The notes under the pieces are model-generated. The model searched no databases. It had not been told where the DNA came from and saw only the letters and a program-made list of their open reading frames with translations. The translations under genes were made by a program, and so were the position numbers. This document shows, piece after piece, positions 50,900-61,600 of a stretch of 64,000 nucleotides of DNA. The DNA is taken from assembly GCA_030549335.1 (NCBI GenBank), contig CM060198.1:37023853-37087852 (forward strand), read 5' to 3'. Position 1 is the first letter of the stretch. Each line of letters starts with the position of its first letter. This stretch comes from Pontederia crassipes. Its lineage: Eukaryota; Streptophyta; Magnoliopsida; Commelinales; Pontederiaceae.

Positions 50900-52200
50900 C
50901 CGTTACAATCAATGATAAAGCTCTTGGGGATCAGAGTCTTAGAGTAAGGTTCAAACCACTAAGTTATAGATACTTATTACTACCTTTGAGTATCCAAAGA
51001 GGTGATAGATCCTTAGAACCTTAACTCTATTTCCAACCGAAGTTGAACCGTTACAATCAATGATAAAGCTCTTGGGGAATAGAGTCTTAGAGTAAGGTTC
51101 GAACAACTAAGTTATAGATACGTTTTACAACATTTAGGTATCCTAAGAGATGATAGATCCTTTAGAACTTTAACTCTATTTCCAACCGAAGTTGCACCGT
51201 TACAATCAATGATAAAGCTCTTGGGGACTAGAGTCCTAGAGTAAGGTTCAAACCACTAAGTTATAGATACTCTTTTCAACCTTTGGGCATCCTAAGAGTT
51301 GGTAGATCCTTTAGAACTTTAACTCTATTTCCAACCGAATTTGAACCGTTACAATCCATGATAAAGCTCTTGGAGATTAGAGTCTTAGAGTAAGGTTCAA
51401 ACCACTAAGTTATGGATACTTATTACAACCTTTGGGTATCCTAAGAGGTGATAGATCCTTAGAACTTTAACTCTATTTCCAACCGAAGTTGAACCGTTAC
51501 AATCAATGATAAAGCTCTTGGGGATTAGAGTCTTAGAGTAAGGTTCAAACCACTAAGTTATAGATACTTATTACTACCTTTGTGTATCCCAAGAGATGAT
51601 AGATCCTTAGAACTTTAACTCTATTTCCAACCGAAGTTGAACTGTTACAATCAATGATAAAGCTCTTGGGGATTAGAGTCATAGAGTAAGGTTCAAACCA
51701 CTAAGTTATAAATACTTATTACTACCTTTGTGTATCCCAAGAGGTGATAGATCCTTAGAACTTTAAATCTATTTCCAACCGAAGTTGAACCGTTACAATC
51801 AATGATAAAGCTCTTGGGGATCAGAGTCTTAGAGTAAGGTTCAAACCACTAAGTTATAGATACTTATTACTACCTTTGAGTATCCAAAGAGGTGATAGAT
51901 CCTTAGAACCTTAACTCTATTTCCAACCGAAGTTGAACCGTTACAATCAATGATAAAGCTCTTGGGGAATAGAGTCTTAGAGTAAGGTTCGAACAACTAA
52001 GTTATAGATACGTTTTACAACATTTAGGTATCCTAAGAGATGATAGATCCTTTAGAACTTTAACTCTATTTCCAACCGAAGTTGAACCGTTACAATCAAT
52101 GATAAAGCTCTTGGGGACTAGAGTCCTAGAGTAAGGTTCAAACCACTAAGTTATAGATACTCTTTTCAACCTTTGGGCATCCTAAGAGTTGGTAGATCCT
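50900..52200 (+). repeat. ~400-bp variant block seen twice, 890 bp apart
   Basis: TACCTTTGAGTATCCAAAG is at 50981 and 51871, CGTTTTACAACATTTAGG at 51121 and 52011, and GGGATCAGAGTC near 50928 and 51818. Another variant, ATACTCTTTTCAACC followed by a GGGCATCC, follows in both copies. The period is six monomers plus two bases. Reverse-complement relatives of these variants occur at 62540-62790. Confidence 0.88.
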
Positions 52201-52329
52201 TAGAACTTTAACTCTATTTCCAACCGAAGTTGAACCGTTACAATCAATGATAAAGCTCTTGGGGATTAGAGTCTTAGAGTAAGGTTCAAACCATTAAGTT
52301 ATAGATACTTATTACTACCTTTGGGTATC

Positions 52330-54416
52330 CTAAGAGTTGATAGATCCTTAGAACTTTAACTTTATTTCCAACCGAAGTTTAACCGTTACAATCAATGATA
52401 AAGCTCTTGGGGATTAGAGTCTTAGAGTAAGGTTCAAAGTTTTAAGTTATAGATACTTATTACAACCTTTGGGGATCCCAAGAGGTGATAGATCCATAGA
52501 ACTTTAACTCTATTTCCAACCGAAGTTGAACCGTTACAATCACTGATAAAGCTCTTAGGGATTAGAGTCTTAGAGTAAGGTTGAAACCACTGTTATAGAT
52601 ACTTATTATTACCTTTGGGTATCCTAAGAGGTGATAGATCCTTAGAACTTTAACTTTATTTCCAACCGAAGTCGAACCGTTACAAACAATGATAAAGCTC
52701 TTGGGGATTAGAGTCTTAGAGTACGGTTCAAACCACTAAGTTATAGATACTTATTACAACCTTTGGGTATCCCAAGAGGTGATAGATCCTTAAAACTTTA
52801 ACTCTATTTCCAACCGAAGTTGAACCTTTACAATCAATGATAAAGCTCTTGGGGATTAGAGTCTTAGAGTAAGGTTCAAAGCTTTAAGTTATAGATACTT
52901 ATTACAACCTTTGGGTATTCTTAGAGGTTATAGATCCTTAGAACTTTAGCTCTATTTCCAACCGAAGTTGAACCGTTACAATAAATGATAAAGCTCTTGG
53001 GGATTAGAGTCTTAGAGTAAGGTTCAAATCTCTAAGTTATGGATACTTATTACAACCTTTGGGTATCCCAAGAGGTGATAGATCCTTAGAACTTTAACTC
53101 TATTTCAAACCGAAGTTGAACCGTTACAATCAATGATAAAGCTCTTGGGGATGAGAGTCTTAGAATAAGGTTCAGACCACCAAGTTATAGATACTTATTA
53201 CAACCTTTGGGTATCCTAAGAGGTGATAGATCATTAGAACTTTAACTCTATTTCCAACCGAAGTTGAACCTTTAAAATCAATGACAAAGCTCTTGGGGAA
53301 TAGAGTCCTAGCGTAAGGTTCAATGCTTTAAGTTATAGATACTTATTACAACCATTGGGTATCCCAAGAGGTGATAGATCCTTAGAACTTTAACTCTATT
53401 TCCAACCGAAGTTGAACCATTACAATCAATGATAAAGCTCTTGGGGATTAGAGTCATAGAGTAAGGTTCAGACCACCAAGTTATAGATACTTATTACAAC
53501 CTTTGGGTATCCTAAGAGGTGATAGATACTTAGAACATTAACTCTATTTCCAACCGAAGTTGAACAGTTACAATCAATGATAAAGGTCTTAGGGATTAGA
53601 GTCTTAGAGTAAGGTTCAAACCACTAAGTTATAGATACTTATTACTACCTTTGGGTATCCTAAGAGGTGATAGATCCTTAGAACTTTAACTTTATTTCCA
53701 ACCGAAGTTGAACCGTTACAATCAATGATAAAGCTCTTGGGGATTATAGTCTTAGAGTAAGGTTCAGACCACCAAGTCATAGATACTTATTACAACCTTT
53801 TGGTATCCTAAGAGGTGATAGATCCTTAGAACTTTAACTCTATTTCCAACCGAAGTTGAACCGTTACAATCAATGATAAAGCTCTTGGGGATTAGAGTCT
53901 TAGAGTAAGGTTCAAACCACTAAGTTATAGATACTTATTACTACCTATGGGTATCCTAAGAGTTGATAGATCCTTAGAACTTTAACTTTATTTCCAACCG
54001 AAGTTTAACCGTTACAATCAATGATAAAGCTCTTGGGGATTAGAGTCTTAGAGTAAGGTTCAAAGTTTTAAGTTATAGATACTTATTACAACCTTTGGGG
54101 ATCCCAAGAGGTGATAGATCCATAGAACTTTAACTCTATTTCCAACCGAAGTTGAACCGTTACAATCACTGATAAAGCTCTTAGGGATTAGAGTCTTAGA
54201 GTAAGGTTGAAACCACTGTTATAGATACTTATTACTACCTTTGGGTATCCTAAGAGGTGATAGATCCTTAGAACTTTAACTTTATTTCCAACCGAAGTCG
54301 AACCGTTACAAACAATGATAAAGCTCTTGGGGATTAGAGTCTTAGAGTTCAGTTCAAACCACTAAGTTATAGATACTTATTACAACCTTTGGGTATCCCA
54401 AGAGGTGATAGATCCT
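52330..54416 (+). repeat. Eleven-monomer higher-order duplication
   Basis: 52330-52790 is repeated at 53956-54416 with offset 1626. GAAGTTTAACC is at 52374/54000. A monomer lacking four bases (TTGAAACCACTGTTATAG) is at 52581/54207. GAAGTCGAACCG with ACAAACAATG follows in both. Confidence 0.87.
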
Positions 54417-54639
54417 TAAAACTTTAACTCTATTTCTAACCGAAGTTGAACCATTACAATCAATGATAAAGCTCTTGGGGATGAGAGTCTTAGAGTAAGG
54501 TTCAGACCACCAAGTTATAGATACTTATTACAACCTTTGGGTATCCTAAGAGGTGATAGATCCTTAGAACTTTAACTCTATTTCCAACCGAAGTTGAACC
54601 TTTAAAATCTATGATAAAGCTCTTGGGGATTAGAGTCTT

Positions 54640-57600
54640 AGAGTAAGGTTCAAACCACTAAGTTACAGATACTTATTACTACCATTGTGTATCCCAAGAG
54701 GTGATAGACCCTTAGAACTTTTACTCTATTTCAAACCGAAGTTGAACCGTTACAATCAATGATAAAGCTCTTGGGGATTGGAGTCTTAGAATAAGGTTCA
54801 AACCACTAAGTTATAGATACTTATTACAACCTTTGGGTATCCTAAAAGGTGATAGATTCTTAGAACTTTAACTCTATTTCCAACCGAAGTTGAACTGTTA
54901 CAATCAACGATAAATCTCTTGGGGATTAGAGTCTTAGAGTAAGGTTCAAACCACTAAGTTATAAATACTTATTACAACTTTTGGGTATCCTAAGAGGTGA
55001 TAGATCCTTAGAACTATAACTCTATTTCCAATCGAAGTTGAACTGTTACAATCAATGATAATGCTCTTGGGGAATAGAGTCTTAGAGTAAGGTTCAAATC
55101 TCTAAGTTATAGATACTTATTACAACCTTTGGGTATCAAAAGAGGTGATAGATCCTTAGAACTTTAACTCTATTTCCAACCGAAGTTGAACCGTTACAAT
55201 CAATAATAAAGCTCTTGGGGATTAGAGTCTTAGAGTAAGGTTCAAACCACTAAGTTATGGATACTTATTACAACCTTTGGGTATCCTAAGAGGTGATAGA
55301 TCCTTAGAACTTTAACTCTATTTCCAACTGAAGTTGAACCGTTAAAATCAATGATAAAGCTCTTGGAGATTAGAGTCTTAGAGTAAGGTTCAAACCACTA
55401 AGTTATAGATACTTATTACAATCTTCGGGTATCCAAAGAGGTGATAGATCCATAGAACTTTAACTCTATTTCAAACCGAAGTTGAACCGTTACAATCAAT
55501 GATAAAGCTCTTGGGGATTAGAGTTTTAGTGTGAGGTTCAAACCACTAAGTTACAACCTACTTATTACAACCATTAGGTATCCAAAGAAGTGATAGATCC
55601 TTAGAACTTTAACTCTATTTCCAACCGAAGTTGAACCGTTACAATCAATGATAAAGCTCTTGGGGAATAGAGTCTTAGAGTAAGGTTCAAACCACTAAGT
55701 TATAGATACTTTTTACAACCTTTAGGTATCCTAAGAGGTGACAGATCCTTTAGAACTTTAACTCTATTTCCAACCGAAGTTGAACCGTTACAATCATTGA
55801 TAAAGCTCTTGGGGATTAGAGTCTTAGAGTAAGGTTCAAACCACTAAGTTATAGATACTTATTACAACCATTGGGTATCCAAAGAAGTGATAGATCCTTA
55901 GAACTTTAACTCTATTTCCAACCGAAGATGAACCGTTACAATCAATGATAAAGCTCTTGGGGATTAGAGTCTTAGAGTAAGGTTCATAGCTCTAAGTTAT
56001 AGATACTTATTACAACCTTTGGGTATCCTAAGAGATGATAGATCCATAGAACTTTAACTCTATTTCCAACCGAAGTTGAACCGTTACAATCAATGATAAA
56101 GCTCTTGGAGATTAGAGTCTTAGAGTAAGGTTCAAACCACTAAGTTATAGATACTTATTACAACCTTCGGGTATCCAAAGAGCTGATAGATACATAGAAC
56201 TTTAACTCTATTTCCAACCGAAGTTGAACTGTTACAATCAACGACAAATCTCTTGGGGATTAGAGTCTTAGAGTAAGGTTCAAACCACTAAGTTATAAAT
56301 ACTTATTACAACTTTTGGGTATCCTAAGAGGTGATAGATCCTTAGAACTATAACTCTATTTCCAATCGAAGTTGAACTGTTACAATCAATGATAATGCTC
56401 TTGGGGAAGAGAGTCTTAGAGTAAGGTTCAAACCACTAAGTTATAGATACTTATTACAACCTTCGGGTATCCAAAGAGGTGATAGATCCATAGAACTTTA
56501 ACTCTATTTCCAACCGAAGTTGAACCGTTACAATCAATGATAAAGCTCTAGGGGATTGGAGTCTTAGAGTATGGTTCAAACCACTAAGTTATGGATACTT
56601 ATTACAACCTTTGGGTATCCTAAGAGGTGATAGATCCTTAGAACTTTAACTCTATTTCCAACCGAAGTTGAACCGTTACAATCAATGATAAAGCTCTTGG
56701 GGATTAGAGTCTTAGAGTAAGGTTCAAACCACTAAGTTACAGATACTTATTACTACCTTTGTGTATCCCAAGAGGTGATAGACCCTTAGAACTTTTACTC
56801 TATTTCAAACCGAAGTTGAACCGTTACAATCAATGATAAAGCTCTTGGGGATTGGAGTCTTAGAGTAAGGTTCAAACCACTAAGTTATAGATACTTATTA
56901 CAACCTTTGGGTATCCTAAAAGGTGATAGATTCTTAGAACTTTAACTCTATTTCCAACCGAAGTTGAACTGTTACAATCAACGATAAATCTCTTGGGGAT
57001 TAGAGTCTTAGAGTAAGGTTCAAACCACTAAGTTATAAATACTTATTACAACTTTTGGGTATCCTAAGAGGTGATAGATCCTTAGAACTATAACTCTATT
57101 TCCAATCGAAGTTGAACTGTTACAATCAATGATAATGCTCTTGGGGAATAGAGTCTTAGAGTAAGGTTCAAATCTCTAAGTTATAGATACTTATTACAAC
57201 CTTTGGGTATCAAAAGAGGTGATAGATCCTTAGAACTTTAACTCTATTTCCAACCGAAGTTGAACCGTTACAATCAATAATAAAGCTCTTGGGGATTAGA
57301 GTCTTAGAGTAAGGTTCAAACCACTAAGTTATGGATACTTATTACAACCTTTGGGTATCCTAAGAGGTGATAGATCCTTAGAACTTTAACTCTATTTCCA
57401 ACCGAAGTTGAACCGTTACAATCAATGATAAAGCTCTTGGGGATTGGAGTCTTAGAGTAAGGTTCAAACCACTAAGTTATAGATACTTATTACAACCTTT
57501 GGGTATCCTAAGAGGTGATAGATCCTTAGAACTTTAACTCTATTTCCAACTGAAGTTGAACCGTTAAAATCAATGATAAAGCTCTTGGAGATTAGAGTCT

Positions 57601-58200
57601 TAGAGTAAGGTTCAAACCACTAAGTTATAGATACTTATTACAATCTTCGGGTACCCAAAGAGGTGATAGATCCATAGAACTTTAACTCTATTTCCAACCG
57701 AAGTTGAACCGTTACAATCAATGATAAAGCTCTTGGGGATTAGAGTTTTTGTGTGAGGTTCAAACCACTAAGTTATAGATACTTATTACAACCATTAGGT
57801 ATCCAAAGAAGTGATAGATCCTTAGAACTTTAACTCTATTTCCAACCGAAGTTGAACCGTTACAATCAATGATAAAGCTCTTGGGGAATAGAGTCTTAGA
57901 GTAAGGTTCAAACCACTAAGTTATAGATACTTTTTACAACCTTTAGGTATCCTAAGAGGTGATAGATCCTTTAGAACTTTAACTCTATTTCCAACCGAAG
58001 TTGAACCGTTACAATCATTGATAAAGCAATTGGGGATTAGAGTCTTAGAGTAAGGTTCAAACCACTAAGTTATAGATACTTATTACAACCATTGGGTATC
58101 CAAAGAAGTGATAGATCCTTAGAACTTTAACTATATTTCCAACCGAAGTTGAACCGTTACAATCAATGATAAAGCTCTTGGGGATTAGAGTCTTAGAGTA
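54640..58200 (+). repeat. Fourteen/fifteen-monomer higher-order duplication
   Basis: Markers repeat at offset 2074: GATAGACCC at 54703/56777, TAAATCTCTTGG at 54911/56985 and GTTATGGATAC at 55254/57328. After one further monomer is gained the offset is 2222: GAGTTTT(A/T)GTGTGAGG at 55521/57743. A partial extra copy of the AATCTCTTGG/ATAATGCTCTTGG monomer pair sits near 56245-56400. Confidence 0.87.
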
Positions 58201-58676
58201 AGGTTCATAGCTCTAAGTTATAGATACTTAATACGACCTTTAGGTATCCTAAGAGGTGATAGATCCTTTAGAACTTTAACTCTATTTCCAACCGAAGTTG
58301 AACCGTTACAATCATTGATAAAGCTCTTGGGGATTAGAGTCTTAGAGTAAGGTTGAAACCACTAAGTTATAGATACTTATTACAACCATTGGGTATCCAA
58401 AGAAGTGATAGATCCTTAGTACTTTAACTCTATTTCCAACCGAAGTTGAACCGGTATAATCAATGATAAAGCTCTTGGGGATTAGAGTCTTAGAGTTAGG
58501 TTCATAGCTCTAAGTTATAGATACTTATTACAACCTTTTGGTGTCCAAAGAGATGATAGATCCATAAAACTTTAACTCTATTTCCATCCGAAGTTGAACC
58601 GTTACAATCAATGATAAAGCTCTTGGAGATTAGAGTCTTAGAGTAAGGTTCAAACCATTAAGTTATAGATACTTAT

Positions 58677-58683
58677 CATTAAG
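58677..58683. other. Satellite strand-switch junction
   Basis: The forward monomer runs to ATAGATACTTAT (ending 58676). Seven bases, CATTAAG, match neither side, and then the reverse complement starts with AATAGAGTTAAAGTTC. Everything to the right is in reverse orientation. The join falls at different places in the monomer on the two sides, so it is not a simple palindromic fold at one site. Confidence 0.93.
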
Positions 58684-61600
58684 AATAGAGTTAAAGTTCT
58701 AAGGATTTATCACCTCTTATGATACCCAAAGGTAGTAATAAGTATATATAACTTAGTGGTTTGAACCTTACTCTAAGACTCTAATCCCCAAGAGCTTTAT
58801 CATTGATTGAAACGGTTCAACTTCGGTTGGAAATAGAGTTAAAGTTCTAAGGATCTATCACCTCTTAGGATACCCAAAGGTTGTAATAAGTATCTATAAC
58901 TTAGTGGTTTGAACCTTACTCTAAGATCTAATCTCCAAGAGCTTTATCATTGATTGTAACGGTTCAACTTCGGTTGGAAATAGAGTTAAAGTTCTATGGA
59001 TCTATCACCTCTTTGGATACCCAAAGGTTGTAATAAGTATCTTTAACTTGGTGGTGTGAACCATACTCTTAGACTCTAATCCCCAAGAGCTTTATCATTG
59101 ATTGTAACGTTTCAACTTCGGTTGGAAATAGAGTTAAAGTTCTAAGGATCTATCACCTCTTGGGATGCCCAAAGGTAGTAATAAGTATCTATAACTTAGT
59201 GGTTTGAACCTTACTCTAAGACTCTAATCCCCAAGAGCTTTATCATTGATTGTAACGGTTCAACTTCGGTTGGAAATAGAGTTAAAGTTCTATGAATCTA
59301 TCACCTCTTGGGATACCCAAAGGTAGGAATAAGTATCTATAACTTAGTTATTTGAACCTTACTCTAAGACTCTAATCCCCAAGAGCTTTATCATTGATTG
59401 TAACGGTTCAACTTCGGTTGGAAATAGAGTTAAAGTTATAAGGATCTATCACCTCTTAGGATACCCAAAGGTTGTAATAAGTATCCATAACTTAGTGGTT
59501 TGAACCTTACTCTAAGACTCTAATCTCCAAGAGCTTTATCATTGATTGTAACGGTTCAACTTCGGTTGGAAATATAGTTACGGTTCTAAGGATCTATCAA
59601 CTCTTTGGATACCCAAAGGTAGTAATAAATATCTATAACTTAGTGGTTTGAACCTTACTCTAAGACTCTAATCCCCAAGAGCTTTATCATTGATTGTAAC
59701 GGTTCAACTTCGGTTGGAAATAGATTTAAAGTTCTAAGGATCTATCACCTCTTGGGATACACAAAGGTAGTAATAAGTATCTATAACTTAGTGGTTTGAA
59801 CCTTACTCTAAGACTCTAATCCCCAAGAGCTTTATCATTGATTGTAACGGTTCAACTTCGGTTGGAAATAGAGTTAAAGTTCTAAGGATCTATCACTTCT
59901 TGGGATACGGAAAGGTAGTAATAAGTATCTATAACTTTGTGATTTGAAACTTACTCTAAGATTCTATTCCACAAGAGCTTTATCATTGATTGAAACGGTT
60001 CAACTTCGGTTGGAAATAGAGTTAAAGTTCTAAGGATCTATCACCTCTTAGGATACCCAAAGGTTGTAATAAGTATCTATAACTTAGTGGTTTGAACCTT
60101 ACTCTAAGACTCTAATCCCCAAGAGCTTTATCATTGATTGTAACGGTTCAACTTCGGTTGGAAATAGAGTTAAAGTTCTATGGATCTATCACCTCTTTGG
60201 ATACCCAAAGGTTGTAATAAGTATCTATAACTTAGAGCTCTGAATCTTACTCTAAGACTGTAATCCCCAAGAGTTTTATCATTGATTGTAACGGTTCAAC
60301 TTCGGTTGGAAATAGATTTAAAGTTCTATGAATCTATCACCTCTTGGGATACCCAAAGGTAGTAATAAGTATCTATAACTTAGTTATTTGAACCTTACTC
60401 TAAGACTCTAATCCCCAAGAGCTTTATCATTGATTGTAACGGTTCAACTTCGGTTGAAAATAGAGTTAAAGTTCTAAGGATCTATCATCTCTTGGGATAC
60501 ACAAAGGTAGTAATAAGTATCTATAACTTAGTGGTTTGAACCTTACTCTAAGACTCTAATCCCCAAGAGCTTTATCATTGATTGTAACGGTTCAACTTCG
60601 GTTGGAAATAGAATTAAAGTTCTAAGGATCTATCACCTCTTATGATACCCAAAGGTAGTAATAAGTATCTATAACTTAGTGGTTTGAACCTTACTCTAAG
60701 ACTCTAATCCCCAAGAGCTTTATCATTGATTGAAACGGTTCAACTTCGGTTGGAAATAGAGTTAAAGTTCTAAGGATCTATCACCTCTTAGGATACCCAA
60801 AGGTTGTAATAAGTATCTATAACTTAGTGGCTTGAACCTTAATCTAAGATCTAATCCCCAAGAGCTTTATCATTGATTGTAACGGTTCAACTTCGGTTGG
60901 AAATAGAGTTAAAGTTCTATGGATCTATCACCTCTTTGGATACCCAAAGGTTGTAATAAGTATCTATAACTTAGAACTCTGAATCTTACTCTAAGACTCT
61001 AATCCCCAAGAGCTTTATCATTGATTATAACGGTTCAACTTCGGTTGGAAATAGAGTTAAAGTTCTATGAATCTATCACCTCTTGGGATACCCAAAGGTA
61101 GTAATGAGTATCTATAACTTAGTTATTTGAACCTTACTCTAAGACTCTAATCCCCAAGAGCTTTATCATTGATTGTAACGGTTCAACTTCGGTTGGAAAT
61201 AGAGGTAAAGTTCTATGAATCTATCACCTCTTGGGATACCCAAAGGTAGTAATAAGTATCTATAACTTAGTTATTTGAACCTTACTCTAAGACTCTAATC
61301 CCCAAGAGCTTTATCATTGATTGTAACGGTTCAACTTCGGTTGGAAATAGAGTTAAAGTTCTATGAATCTATCACCTCTTGGGATACCCAAAGGTTGTAA
61401 TAAGTATCTATAACTTAGTGGTTTGAACCTTACTCTAAGACTCTAATCCCCAAGAGCTTTATCATTGATTGTAACGGTTCAACTTTGGTTGGAAATAGAT
61501 TTAAAGTTCTAAGGATCTATCACCTCTTGGGATACACAAAGGTAGTAATAAGTATCTATAACTTAGTGGTTTGAACCATACTCTAAGACTCTAATCCCCA

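Larger units (their letters stand above)
29082..58676 (+). repeat. 148-bp satellite array, main block (forward)
   Basis: About 200 monomers in forward orientation. From 29 to 36.5 kb variants and indels are frequent: a cluster with AAGTGATCGATCC, the ATAGTATGG variant, and a shortened TTTTATTATTTACAATC monomer. From about 37 to 50 kb most copies are close to one consensus, with few indels and clear higher-order repeats. From 50 to 58.6 kb further variants appear (TTACTACCTTT, CTTTTTACAACC, AATGCTCTTGG). The 148-bp period was checked by counting between successive AACTTTAACT words (for example 42583 and 42731). No gene or unique insertion is seen. Confidence 0.98.

Noticed and set aside
37000..58676. 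A hidden gene, tRNA or rRNA within the main array
   Set aside because: Reading through the block, every stretch matches the satellite monomer; no unique segment longer than a few bases was seen before the strand switch.
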